A model generated the notes under the pieces. It saw only the letters and a program-made list of their open reading frames with translations, had not been told where the DNA came from and did not search any database. The translations under genes and the position numbers were made by a program. Shown one piece after another: positions 1-7,365 of a stretch of 43,084 nucleotides of DNA; the first letter of the stretch is position 1, and each line of letters starts with the position of its first letter. Source of the DNA: a virus; the IMG/VR virus record IMGVR_UViG_3300026274_000083, positions 1 through 43,084 of that record. One strand, written 5' to 3'.

Positions 1-906
1 ATGTTTGAAGTGATTGATGTCCAGCAGGACTGGGTGGTCGATGAGGAGTGGATGGGAACGAAAACCAAATTTTGGGTTTCCATTCCGCCAGAGGGGAGCA
101 TTTGGCTATTCAAGCATTCAAGGGTATCTGGCACGGGTTATGCTGGTGAGCATTGGTCAGAAAAACTGGCCAGTGAGATTGGGAAGATCATCGGTGTGCC
201 ATGTGCAGACGTTGAGCTTGCAAGCTACAACGGGCAACCAGGTTGCTTGAGTCGTAAATTTAGGCAGCTCTCTGATAGCGTCGAGCTTGTTCATGGTAAC
301 GAATTGCTTGCGGGGGCGATCGCAGGGTATGACCAGGCTCAGAACTATGGGCTAAGCACTCATACGCTTAAGAACATTCTTTCTACTGTCACATCGTTGA
401 TGTCCACCCAGGAAGCAAAGGTCGAAGCGGCTATCGCGCTTGGGGGGATTGTTACGCTTGATGCTTTGATCGTGAATGTTGATAGACATCATGAAAACTG
501 GTGCGTGTTCCGATCAAGAGAACAAAATGGCGTAATGCATTGTATTGGGCCATCCTTCGACCATGCATCCTCGCTAGGTCGAGAGCTGAGCCCACAGAAA
601 ATTGATTCTTGGTTACGTTCTGGGCTTGCGAATCGGGGCGAATGGTACGTAAATAAGGCTAGGGGAGCGATATATTGGAATTCCTCTGGTTCAAAAGGGA
701 CTAATCCCATAGAGCTGCTAAAGCAGACGTACGGCGTTTGGCCAGAAATGATAACGCCATGGCTTGAGCGGCTGAGTAGGATTGATATTGATGAGCTCTG
801 TAGGCTGCTAGACCAGATTCCAGACGGCTACATTGAGCAGCCATGTCGGGAATTTACAGCTGACCTACTCAGGTATACCTACCGTGAGCTGACAGGAATC
901 AGATGA
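1..906 (+). CDS. HipA-like Ser/Thr kinase domain protein
   Basis: A 301-residue protein with the landmarks of the HipA-like kinase fold. A beta-strand lysine lies in WLFKHS (K38). A glutamate-rich helix follows at 50-60. The catalytic loop NVDRHHEN is at 159-166 (D161, N166), and a metal-binding FDHASSLG is at 186-193. The N-terminal HipA subdomain seen in classic 440-residue HipA is missing, so this is a short kinase-only form. HipA-family kinases phosphorylate translation targets such as aminoacyl-tRNA synthetases, but the substrate here is unknown. The stop overlaps the start of the next gene (ATGA, 903-906), so the two are translationally coupled. The first base of the window is the start codon, so promoter and start context cannot be judged. 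GC content is visibly lower than in the adjoining phage genes, and the gene lies outside the integrase. It is therefore probably chromosomal or part of another island. Confidence 0.75.
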   Translation: MFEVIDVQQDWVVDEEWMGTKTKFWVSIPPEGSIWLFKHSRVSGTGYAGEHWSEKLASEIGKIIGVPCADVELASYNGQPGCLSRKFRQLSDSVELVHGNELLAGAIAGYDQAQNYGLSTHTLKNILSTVTSLMSTQEAKVEAAIALGGIVTLDALIVNVDRHHENWCVFRSREQNGVMHCIGPSFDHASSLGRELSPQKIDSWLRSGLANRGEWYVNKARGAIYWNSSGSKGTNPIELLKQTYGVWPEMITPWLERLSRIDIDELCRLLDQIPDGYIEQPCREFTADLLRYTYRELTGIR

Positions 907-1673
907 TGAACACTTTATTTCTAGCGTGGAGATCAGGGTACACAGTCGACACTGCTACCTCGCTGAAGGCCAATTGGTTTCCAATTGGCCGTCTTGACCG
1001 GACTGACGAGGGGGTCGAACGTTACACCTTCCGTTACCTGAAAGGCGCGAGAATTGCCAAATCAGTAGCTGGCTTTAGCCCGCTAGAGGCCTTTCCGGAT
1101 CTGAGCGAGATTTACACGTCTTCTGAATTGTTCTCGGTATTTTCGAATCGTATCCCAAACCCTCGACGCTCTGATTTTTCTGAGATTGTCGAAAGGATGG
1201 ACCTGGAAGACAAGGCTGATCCTTTCAGAATTCTGTCGATCTCCGGTGGGTCTAGGCAAACCGATACGCTCGAGATTTTTCCGCTTCTCACGACGTCCCA
1301 TGATGGTGATTTTGTCTGCAGGTTTTTCATCCATGGAAGCCGATTCATGCATGAGTCCTCAAACCTAGCTATGAGTAATTTGGGGTTGGGTGAAGAGTTG
1401 CGGATCTGCTTTGAGGCTAACAATCCAGCCACTGGCTGGGCTATTCAGCTGCAAACCATTAATAAACCTCAAGTTATTGGTTACGTACCGCGTTATCTTC
1501 TGCCTGATTTGCATTCAATCAGGAAAGGTGACGAGCAGGAATTTCTCAGCGCGGTTGTAAGGAAAATCAACCCTGCTCCAGCTCCCCTGAATCAAAGGTT
1601 TTTGGTTGAGCTGAAGGGGCGCCTGCCAGCAGGTCATGCGATGATGAGTTCGACTGAGTTTGAAGTCCTGTAG
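903..1673 (+). CDS. HIRAN-domain protein coupled to the HipA-like kinase
   Basis: A 256-residue protein. Residues 5-31, ending in WFPIGRL, resemble the opening of HipA N-terminal subdomains, where a tryptophan/phenylalanine-proline-glycine-arginine-leucine motif is typical. Residues about 135-210 fit a HIRAN domain, with a hydrophobic FFIHGSR strand, a GEEL segment, EANNPATGWAIQL and the closing GYVPRYL. HIRAN domains bind single-stranded DNA ends in helicases such as HLTF and also occur alone in bacteria. The gene starts inside the kinase stop codon (ATGA), and a second ATG follows at 906. The kinase lacks the HipA N-subdomain and this partner seems to carry something like it. A split HipA (compare HipS/HipT) is one possible reading, which is an inference. 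No upstream HipB-like helix-turn-helix gene is visible because the window begins at the kinase. Confidence 0.65.
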   Translation: MMNTLFLAWRSGYTVDTATSLKANWFPIGRLDRTDEGVERYTFRYLKGARIAKSVAGFSPLEAFPDLSEIYTSSELFSVFSNRIPNPRRSDFSEIVERMDLEDKADPFRILSISGGSRQTDTLEIFPLLTTSHDGDFVCRFFIHGSRFMHESSNLAMSNLGLGEELRICFEANNPATGWAIQLQTINKPQVIGYVPRYLLPDLHSIRKGDEQEFLSAVVRKINPAPAPLNQRFLVELKGRLPAGHAMMSSTEFEVL

Positions 1674-1680
1674 TAATTGA

Positions 1681-1697
1681 CCCGACAAAATGTCGGG
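1681..1697. repeat. Perfect 7-bp inverted repeat between converging genes
   Basis: CCCGACA, a 3-base AAA loop, then TGTCGGG, located 8 bases after the HIRAN stop and 15 bases before the end of the convergent integrase gene. The stem is suitable for a two-way terminator, but neither side has a clear T-run. The integrase gene normally abuts one attachment site, so the interval 1674-1712 is also the most likely place for the left attachment junction. I found no copy of this sequence at the right side. Confidence 0.45.
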
Positions 1698-1712
1698 CCA
1701 ACTCCTCTGGCG

Positions 1713-2924
1713 CTAGGATCTAAATCCAAGCATTTTCGACACGATACCCGCCATGCTCTTGGTATCCTTTGGTATCCATCGGCCATAGTGTTTTCTCACC
1801 ATCGTCGTGTCGGCGTGGCCGAGTTGGCGAGCCACCCATTCCACCGGGACATAGCTCGAAAGCATCTGGCTAGCGAACGTGTGGCGGCATTGGTTGGGGC
1901 CACGGTGCCTGACTTCTGCCTTCTTCAGGTGGGCGGTGAACCAATTGCTCAGGGTCTTACCGTTCCAGAGCAGGCCGCTGGTGGAACTGCGGAACAGGAA
2001 CGTGACGTTCTGTTTCTTCGAGGTGATGTTGTCTCGCTGGATCACCGTGATCTCAGTGACCGGTTCGTTCCGGGCGGCAGCAATGATCTCGCTCATCAAC
2101 TCCAAGGCGGGATCGATCAGTTCCACCACTCGCACCCTGGAGCGTTCTTTCGGTACCTTGAACTCACCCACCACCAGGGCGCGGCGAATTTGAACGGTAC
2201 CAGCTTCAAGGTCGACATCCTCTGCAGCCACAGCGATCAACTCGGACAGGGAAAGCCCGGCCCAGCAGTTGAATACGATCATCCTGGTATCGGCCAGTCG
2301 TTCCGGATCGGCGGTACCTATCAATACTATTTCTTCGCGGCTGAATGGGTCTGCATGCTCTTGGTCGGTATCTGCGCCTATATTGCTGACCCTTTCCAGC
2401 GGGTTGGTTTTAAGGATCCCATCGCCAAAGGCGTCAGCCCAGACTCCGCGGACCACGGTGAAAATATCGTTCACCGTCTTCGGAGCCAGGCCCTGCTTGA
2501 GCAGTTGCGCCTGGAACAACTCGAGGTCGCTCTTGCTGATATCGACGATCCGGCGTTTTCCGAATTTGTTCTCGACGTGCACGGCCTTGCTGACGTAGTT
2601 GATCACCGTGCTGGATGCCTTGAGTGCCCGCTGTACCTCCAGCCAGCGGGTAATACCTTCTTTCACGGTGCGGTTTATCGACTGTCCGGCGCCTGAGAAT
2701 ATGGCGGCCCTGGGTGAGTTGGGAAAGTGGGCGGCGTAGTCGAAGCGGCCCTCTTTGATCTCGGCCAGGATTGTTCGGCGCTTGTTATCGGCGTATGCGA
2801 TCGAGGCCTTGTTGATCTTGACGATACCGGCCAGCGGCTCCCTGCACCGCTGGCCGTGAAGCATGAACACGATGCGTAGCTGCTTGCCGTTCAGCTCGAC
2901 GCCTGTTGGCATCTTGTCCGTCAT
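1713..2924 (-). CDS. Phage tyrosine integrase with DUF3596 arm-binding domain
   Basis: A 403-residue site-specific recombinase that would integrate and excise the prophage. The N-terminus (about 7-60, VELNGKQLRIVF) is the arm-type DNA-binding region of the DUF3596 type. A SAM-like core-binding domain spans about 85-180, and the catalytic domain runs from about 195. Visible catalytic residues are R347-H348 (CRHTFAS), H370 (QLGHADT) and the nucleophile Y380 (HYGRW). Two usual positions differ: the box I arginine of GLRxSE is serine (GLSLSE, S225), and the histidine three before R347 is asparagine (N344). I recall related Pseudomonas prophage integrases with GLSxSE, so this may be a subfamily trait. 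The start was set at 2924 because it overlaps the excisionase stop (ATGA, 2921-2924). An upstream extension to 3092 exists but would run through that gene. Confidence 0.92.
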   Translation of the reverse strand: MTDKMPTGVELNGKQLRIVFMLHGQRCREPLAGIVKINKASIAYADNKRRTILAEIKEGRFDYAAHFPNSPRAAIFSGAGQSINRTVKEGITRWLEVQRALKASSTVINYVSKAVHVENKFGKRRIVDISKSDLELFQAQLLKQGLAPKTVNDIFTVVRGVWADAFGDGILKTNPLERVSNIGADTDQEHADPFSREEIVLIGTADPERLADTRMIVFNCWAGLSLSELIAVAAEDVDLEAGTVQIRRALVVGEFKVPKERSRVRVVELIDPALELMSEIIAAARNEPVTEITVIQRDNITSKKQNVTFLFRSSTSGLLWNGKTLSNWFTAHLKKAEVRHRGPNQCRHTFASQMLSSYVPVEWVARQLGHADTTMVRKHYGRWIPKDTKSMAGIVSKMLGFRS

Positions 2925-3136
2925 GGTTGGCCTTCCATCCACTTTTCGATGGCGATACGGCTGTACACCACGCGGCGGGCTGGATCCCAGCGCCAGTGCC
3001 GGCCCTCGAGCCAGAGTCCGTTGGACCGATATTTTCTGGCGGCCTCGGTGCTGATGCCGAAGGTTGGGTAAAGCAGTTCCTGACGAAACCATAGGCCGGG
3101 AGATATGTTGAATTCGAGTTTTTCCGCGGCGCTCAT
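2921..3136 (-). CDS. Excisionase-family (DUF1233-like) DNA-binding protein
   Basis: A 71-residue basic protein matching the short prophage excisionases of the DUF1233 type. The pattern is an aromatic-rich start, a helix-turn-helix-like STEAARKYRSNG, then WLEGRHWRWDP and a final IEKWMEG. These proteins bend DNA at the attachment site and favour excision by the integrase. It sits directly upstream of the integrase with a 4-base ATGA overlap, as expected for co-expressed Xis/Int. Its own start overlaps the stop of an 18-codon mini-ORF, also by ATGA. Confidence 0.85.
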   Translation of the reverse strand: MSAAEKLEFNISPGLWFRQELLYPTFGISTEAARKYRSNGLWLEGRHWRWDPARRVVYSRIAIEKWMEGQP

Positions 3137-3189
3137 GGTTTCGGCCCTTTGTAGATGAAGGTATAGATAAACCAGGCAGTGGCGATCAT
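3133..3189 (-). CDS. 18-residue hydrophobic mini-ORF tiled between two genes
   Basis: Reading ATG at 3189 gives MIATAWFIYTFIYKGPKP and a stop at 3133-3135. The start overlaps the upstream phosphoesterase stop as ATGA (3186-3189), and the stop overlaps the excisionase start as ATGA (3133-3136). This is the same junction style as the rest of the operon. It would be a single short membrane-inserting helix with a basic tail. Its role may be a peptide product or simply to carry ribosomes to the excisionase start. No family is recognised. The exact double tiling is the evidence; length alone gives no support. Confidence 0.5.
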   Translation of the reverse strand: MIATAWFIYTFIYKGPKP

Positions 3190-4589
3190 GACGTCGCCCC
3201 CGAAGTACGCTCTGCGTCAGCGCCAGCAGGTGGAGCGGTCAGCTCATGTCCGAATGGAACGCGAAAGCCGGCGGCGTTGCGGTGGCCGCCGCCGCCGTAT
3301 TGCTGCGCGATCGCCGCTACATCCAGACCGTTGTCAGAGCTGCGCAGGCTGAAGGTGCGGCCCTGAGTTGTGTCCCAGTAGCAGGCGGCGAAAGGCTCGC
3401 CCTGGGTCATCAGGTGCCCGGCATCGCTGGACATGATCGGTGGCAGGTTCGCTACCGGTACGTCGTGGCCGCCTATGACCAGCCGGCGCTGTGTCAGGGC
3501 CACCATGTCCTGGGTATCCTTGCGCTGTTTGCGCTCGATCGCGGCGCCGTCCGAGCGCAGGGAGGCGGTGTCGGCGATCATCAGTTGGTCCCAGACTGTA
3601 AAATCGTGCGGATAGCTGAACAGGCTCGCCAGGATTTCCCGCGTGCCCTTGAGCTGGAACTGCCAGAGGTCGCGGTCCTGAATGTGCTTCAGGAGCGGTG
3701 GCGGCTCCTGCCCAGGGAAGAAGTGATCCCAGGCCAGCATGGCGCCGCTGCGCTGCATGTCAAAGCAGGCTGCAATAGCGGGGCGGTTTTGGCTGTGGCA
3801 GGCCGCCAATGCTGTCTCGCAGCAATCTCCGACGATATTGTCTGTTTGCGCATTGCCCTGACGGATGCCGGTCTGGAAGGCCGGCAGGCTGCTGAGATCC
3901 TCGGCAGCACTCTTGTGGTGGTCGAGGACGATCATGCTGTTGGCCCTTTCGCCCATCTCCTCGAGGACATCGCGCTTGTAGCTGAAGTCAACCAGGATCA
4001 CGTTCTTGCCCGTCACGTCTGGTGGTTGCTGGCCGTAGTGCCCGGGGACAAATTCGACCTTGGCGCCGAGTGCTTTACGAACAACCCAGGCGGCGCCGAA
4101 GCCGTCTGCGCAGTTGGCGTGGTAGATGCAAATGGTCTTCAGTGACTTGCCGGACATGGCGGATACCTGGGGAAAGAGGGTTGGATCGAAGGTGGCGCGC
4201 GCTGCGCGTTCCGCCAGGGCCTGGCGTACGGCTTTCAGGCCGCGGCGGCTGACGGGAACGTCCCAGCGTATTGGCTGCGCGGACAAAGCAAGGCTGATCA
4301 GGTTGAGTCTGTGCGACCCGGTGGCGTTGTCCCGGCGCAGATAGTTGATTGCGTGCTTCATCACCAGCACGCTGCGATGAGCCCGTGTCGCCTGGTCGCC
4401 GTAGATCTCCTCCAGCACATCGAGCGATGTTGTTAGCAGGTACTCGCCGTTCACCGTGTGAGCGGTGGCGTATTTGTCGGAGTACGAGAAGTGGGTGACG
4501 CTCTCGATCGGTGTGCGAATGACGACGCCGCGCCGGGCGGCCTGGATGTAGTGCGGCGTCATCTCTTGGTGTTTGGGGCCTGAGCTCAT
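3186..4589 (-). CDS. LytTR DNA-binding domain fused to DHH/DHHA1 phosphoesterase
   Basis: A 467-residue two-part protein. Residues about 20-127 look like a LytTR DNA-binding domain: IESVTHFSYSDKYATAH, then GEYLLTTSLDVLEE, HRSVLVMKHAI and the closing VPVSRRGLKAVRQAL. After a linker (128-147) comes a DHH phosphoesterase. It has IYHANCADG (H157, D162), LVDFS (D201), the signature LDHH (222-225), and a C-terminal DHHA1-type GGGGHRNAAGF at about 432-442. DHH enzymes cleave phosphodiester bonds in nucleotides or single-stranded nucleic acid with Mn2+, so phage nucleotide or DNA metabolism is plausible. A LytTR domain would target it to DNA or make it a regulator. The start at 4589 overlaps the upstream HD gene (ATGA), and a longer reading to 4721 has low-complexity sequence. 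An internal ATG at residue 145 could yield DHH alone. Confidence 0.8.
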   Translation of the reverse strand: MSSGPKHQEMTPHYIQAARRGVVIRTPIESVTHFSYSDKYATAHTVNGEYLLTTSLDVLEEIYGDQATRAHRSVLVMKHAINYLRRDNATGSHRLNLISLALSAQPIRWDVPVSRRGLKAVRQALAERAARATFDPTLFPQVSAMSGKSLKTICIYHANCADGFGAAWVVRKALGAKVEFVPGHYGQQPPDVTGKNVILVDFSYKRDVLEEMGERANSMIVLDHHKSAAEDLSSLPAFQTGIRQGNAQTDNIVGDCCETALAACHSQNRPAIAACFDMQRSGAMLAWDHFFPGQEPPPLLKHIQDRDLWQFQLKGTREILASLFSYPHDFTVWDQLMIADTASLRSDGAAIERKQRKDTQDMVALTQRRLVIGGHDVPVANLPPIMSSDAGHLMTQGEPFAACYWDTTQGRTFSLRSSDNGLDVAAIAQQYGGGGHRNAAGFRVPFGHELTAPPAGADAERTSGATS

Positions 4590-5131
4590 GCCGCCACCGC
4601 CTTGCGATGCGCGGCCTGCATCAGCTCCAGCAGGCGGTTGAAGTAGGTGTTCTTCGCAACGTCTGCGCGCAGGGGCGTGATGGTGGTGATGCAGGGGATG
4701 ACGTCCTTCAGGCACTCCCATTGCTCCGGGTGCCGGGGCATCAGGTCGCGGCGTTCGGTGGCGAGCGCCACCAGATCGGCGTGGTGCACGCTCGCTGGCA
4801 GTACCGGGTCGATGTTGAACCGCTCGCAGATGGCTAGCCAGACGTTGTGTTCGACGGCCTTGTACTCAGGCATTACGGCCTTGAGCGGGCGGGTCATGTC
4901 GCCAAGGTAGGCTTCGGTCGCATCGTGGAGCAGCGCGGCGAGTTGATCCTCGGCTGGCACCAGGTCTGCCACCAGCAGGCTGTGGTGCGCCACACTGTAG
5001 AGTTGGCTGGTATGCCCATTAAAGCGACACAACAGCGACAGCGCGTGGGCAATATCGATCGGGCTGATCATGCCGGCGGTCGGGGTGAGCAGGTCGAACC
5101 GGCGACCGCTGAAAGTGAGGATCCAGCTCAT
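4586..5131 (-). CDS. HD-domain phosphohydrolase (YfbR-like phage type)
   Basis: A 181-residue HD-superfamily metal-dependent hydrolase. The metal ligands are visible as AHH at 48-50, the HD pair in ALLHDATE at 69-70 and E73, followed by YLGDMTRPLK. Phage proteins of this look are usually grouped with YfbR-type 5'-deoxynucleotidases, which act on dNMPs. That would fit the dNMP kinase further up the same operon, but the substrate is inferred. The gene overlaps its neighbours by ATGA at both ends (4586-4589 and 5128-5131). Confidence 0.85.
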   Translation of the reverse strand: MSWILTFSGRRFDLLTPTAGMISPIDIAHALSLLCRFNGHTSQLYSVAHHSLLVADLVPAEDQLAALLHDATEAYLGDMTRPLKAVMPEYKAVEHNVWLAICERFNIDPVLPASVHHADLVALATERRDLMPRHPEQWECLKDVIPCITTITPLRADVAKNTYFNRLLELMQAAHRKAVAA

Positions 5132-5769
5132 GCTGCAGCTCCTTCTAGATGTTCCTTTTCCTTACGGGCCTTGTGCTGCTCGAACGCTTCGCGCAGGGCA
5201 TCACGGATATGTGGGTACCCTGCTGGGCACGCGTCGTCGTGCGGGAAGCGCACAAGGCTGGTCTTAAGGTCGCCAACGAGGTCGCCTTCCCTGTCCAGCC
5301 ATTCGATTAGCTGGGTGTCCAGCGATTCAGCGTTGAGGGTGTCCGCCGAATTGATGGTGTCGAGCACCCGGAAGGCGAGTTCGCCAAGGAGGTGGGCTTG
5401 GTTGATGGCCTTCAGGCGGTACGGCTCGGTACCGGGGAAGGCATCCCAGGTGTCTTTCGCTAGCCTGAGGGTGGTTGCAGCCTCCAGCAGGGCGAGATGA
5501 TCGGCCTTGGTGAACGGGGTAGCCCTGACCGTGCGGACTTGCTGCGAAAGTTCGGCAATGCGTGCCAGGTCGACCCGTTGCAGGCGGTTCAGGTCGTCAA
5601 TGTCTTTGTTCAGCGCCTCAACCCGTAAGGAGTGGACGGCGTTGCGCTCGCTGAGCCCGGCGGCGTAGCGGCTGACCAGAGCCCGCAGGATGGCGCGGCG
5701 GATGTAGTAGGTCATTAGGGCCAGGCCCAGGGTGATGCCCGCGTAAATGATCATGTGTTGTGTTTGCAT
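5128..5769 (-). CDS. Membrane-anchored coiled-coil protein, unknown function
   Basis: A 213-residue protein with one N-terminal hydrophobic segment (about 7-28, rich in I, L, A, then arginines), so probably anchored in the inner membrane with the remainder in the cytoplasm. Residues about 40-80 (RNAVHSLRVEALNKDIDDLNRL and on) have the heptad character of a coiled coil. The C-terminus is charged. I do not recognise a family. The start context includes the 12-mer ACACAGCACATG (5767-5778 on the opposite strand), which also begins the gene at 7058. An upstream GAGG serves as ribosome site. It is coupled to the HD gene by ATGA. Confidence 0.7.
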   Translation of the reverse strand: MQTQHMIIYAGITLGLALMTYYIRRAILRALVSRYAAGLSERNAVHSLRVEALNKDIDDLNRLQRVDLARIAELSQQVRTVRATPFTKADHLALLEAATTLRLAKDTWDAFPGTEPYRLKAINQAHLLGELAFRVLDTINSADTLNAESLDTQLIEWLDREGDLVGDLKTSLVRFPHDDACPAGYPHIRDALREAFEQHKARKEKEHLEGAAA

Positions 5770-5790
5770 GTGCTGTGTACCTCGGTAGAG

Positions 5791-5828
5791 CCCGCCGCCG
5801 TGATCGTTGGTGAGAGGCCGGCGGCGGG
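5791..5828 (-). promoter_or_regulatory. Intercistronic hairpin with CTCTCACCA in its loop
   Basis: A perfect 10-bp GC-only stem (5791-5800 with 5819-5828) encloses an 18-base loop. Read on the transcribed minus strand, the loop contains CTCTCACCA (5808-5816). It lies between the DUF2303 gene stop and the start of the membrane coiled-coil gene. There is no T-run, so it is not a standard terminator. The same 9-mer occupies hairpin loops at 9071-9100 and 10273-10307, whose stem sequences are unrelated. Confidence 0.65.
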
Positions 5829-5840
5829 GAGTTGCAGTGG

Positions 5841-6650
5841 TTAGGCCAGGCTGAAGCTGCCGATGGTCAGGGTTGCGTGACCGCCGACCTCCTGCTGCAC
5901 AACGGACTTGAACTCCTGGGCCAGGTCTTCACGCAATTGCGCTTCACCGATCCAGCGCAGGCGCAGGGTTGGTTTGTCGCCGGAGGTCAGCACGGCGACA
6001 CGCAGGCGAATGACCTTCTCGCCGAGGCCTTCGAATGGCTTCACGGTGAACAGGAATTCAGCAGGCAGGCCCTCGGATGACTTGGCCTCGATCCGCTCCA
6101 TCGCAGAACGAGACGTGCTCAGGTCGCCGACGACGTGTTCGCTCTGGCGTGCCTGGTCGATGCTGATCGATCGGATGGCGCCCGTGGCTTTGCGCAGGTC
6201 GATCTCGGTGGCGTCGGCGGTGAGGGCTTTCAGGTTTGGGGCCCAGTCCTCGATCCAGTCACTGAGGTCCTTCTGGGCGTGCTGTTTGCTGGCCGCCTGT
6301 TCGAGGGCCAGGAAGGCAGCCGTCTTTTTCAGGTTGAGTGTTGCGTTGAAATCACCGTGCCCCGGTGCGACTTCGTCGCCGAGGTTGAAATAGACGGTGC
6401 AGGCCATGGCATCGCCGTCAACGAAGCCCACGATGTTCGTGCTGGTCTGAGCGATGACGTAGTTGCTGAAGTCATTCAGCGAGTGAGTTTGCAGCGCTCC
6501 GCGGAAGCGGGCGCGGAGAAGCTGAAACTTCTCGATGCTGTGGATCTTGACGTCGGCTGGCAGGGCCACGGTAGGGATGTGGGTCGCCAGGGTCTTGGCG
6601 TGCGCGAGGATCGCGGTGTCTTGAATCAACTGTACGGCTTTGGCTTCCAT
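5841..6650 (-). CDS. DUF2303 (YfdQ-like) phage protein
   Basis: A 269-residue protein recognisable as DUF2303 from the opening MEAKAVQLIQDTAIL, the PADVKIHSIEKFQ segment near 36-48, and NYVIAQTS followed by a GDAMACTVYFNLGDE region near 65-95. This family is common in early operons of temperate phages of enterobacteria and pseudomonads. Its biochemical role is not established to my knowledge. The CTCTCACCA element lies 18-26 bases upstream of its start (6668-6676), here without a flanking stem. An AAGGAAAGATCC segment supplies the ribosome site. Confidence 0.85.
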   Translation of the reverse strand: MEAKAVQLIQDTAILAHAKTLATHIPTVALPADVKIHSIEKFQLLRARFRGALQTHSLNDFSNYVIAQTSTNIVGFVDGDAMACTVYFNLGDEVAPGHGDFNATLNLKKTAAFLALEQAASKQHAQKDLSDWIEDWAPNLKALTADATEIDLRKATGAIRSISIDQARQSEHVVGDLSTSRSAMERIEAKSSEGLPAEFLFTVKPFEGLGEKVIRLRVAVLTSGDKPTLRLRWIGEAQLREDLAQEFKSVVQQEVGGHATLTIGSFSLA

Positions 6651-6667
6651 TGGATCTTTCCTTGCGG

Positions 6668-6676
6668 TGGTGAGAG
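6668..6676 (-). promoter_or_regulatory. CTCTCACCA element upstream of the DUF2303 gene
   Basis: Fourth early copy of the 9-mer, in the gap between the 7058-6708 gene and the DUF2303 start. Unlike the other three copies it has no obvious inverted repeat around it. Confidence 0.5.
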
Positions 6677-6707
6677 AAATGGGCTTTCAGGTGTGGCAGC
6701 ACCGTCG

Positions 6708-7058
6708 CTATGACTTCGAGTGGATTGGTGCTTCGTCCCGGGTGAAGAGCTGGTCAGCGCCTGGCGCCTCCGGGAACAAGGTCAGCTTGCCGCCCTCACC
6801 GACATACATCGGTGTGTCGAGGGTGGTGTTCTCGCTGCGGCTGCCGCGTTTGGTCGGCACCTTGTAGTCGAGCTTGTGGTTAACGGTGACCTGGTGGCTG
6901 CTGCCGATCTGCTTCAGGCTGAAGGTCAGCGTGACCACGCCGGCCTTGCCGTGGTCGACCACGCCGGCTGCCACTTCGGACAGGGCGTGGCCGATCTGGC
7001 TGGCGTAAACCCCGGCATTGAGCTCGCCGATGAACTCGGCTGTATCAGTAGGTTTCAT
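6708..7058 (-). CDS. Conserved-looking phage early protein, unknown
   Basis: A 116-residue protein opening MKPTDTAEFIGELNAGVY, with a predicted beta-rich middle (GVVTLTFSLKQIG, QVTVNHKLDYKVP) and an acidic end. Genes of this size and look commonly precede DUF2303 in Pseudomonas prophages, and I recall no function for them. The start at 7058 was preferred over 7109 because it carries the same ACACAGCACATG start context as the gene at 5769 and is preceded by AAGAGA. Confidence 0.7.
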   Translation of the reverse strand: MKPTDTAEFIGELNAGVYASQIGHALSEVAAGVVDHGKAGVVTLTFSLKQIGSSHQVTVNHKLDYKVPTKRGSRSENTTLDTPMYVGEGGKLTLFPEAPGADQLFTRDEAPIHSKS

Positions 7059-7116
7059 GTGCTGTGTCTCTTGATTGCTATGTGTTTGCCCCTGGAGGGC
7101 AGGGGGCACCCTTGAA

Positions 7117-7365
7117 TCAAGCCGCCTGCTTCGGTGCCTGCGCGTCGAGGTAGGCGGCCAGGTCGTGCAGGTAGACCACCGGCTTCGCCCGGGCGGAGTT
7201 GTGCAGGCGGGTGAACTTGAGCTGGATGCGGCCGGAGCGGATCTCGCTGATCAAGTAGCGGTCGGTCCGGATGTGCGAGAAGTACCGTTCACGGACTGCC
7301 GACAACGTGGGGCAGGGCGTGGCGAACTCGCGCCGGAGCTGGTCGAGGGTCTGGCTCACGCGCAT
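7117..7365 (-). CDS. PrtN-like (pyocin activator family) small regulator
   Basis: An 82-residue protein that fits the pyocin activator PrtN family. An N-terminal helix is followed by LSAVRERYFSHIRTDRYLISEIRSG, IQLKFTRL, and the ending PVVYLHDLAAYLDAQ, closely parallel to the PrtN layout of YFGHL, IALPVTR and VHLQDLADYID. PrtN activates pyocin genes in P. aeruginosa after DNA damage. A phage homologue in an early operon is probably a transcription regulator of phage or host pyocin-type genes, but this is an inference. It overlaps the end of the upstream gene by 10 bases. Confidence 0.75.
   Translation of the reverse strand: MRVSQTLDQLRREFATPCPTLSAVRERYFSHIRTDRYLISEIRSGRIQLKFTRLHNSARAKPVVYLHDLAAYLDAQAPKQAA

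Noticed and set aside
1677-2696. 339-codon plus-strand ORF opposite the integrase
   Set aside because: It is the antisense shadow of the clearly recognised integrase frame; its translation is rich in His and Arg without any domain.
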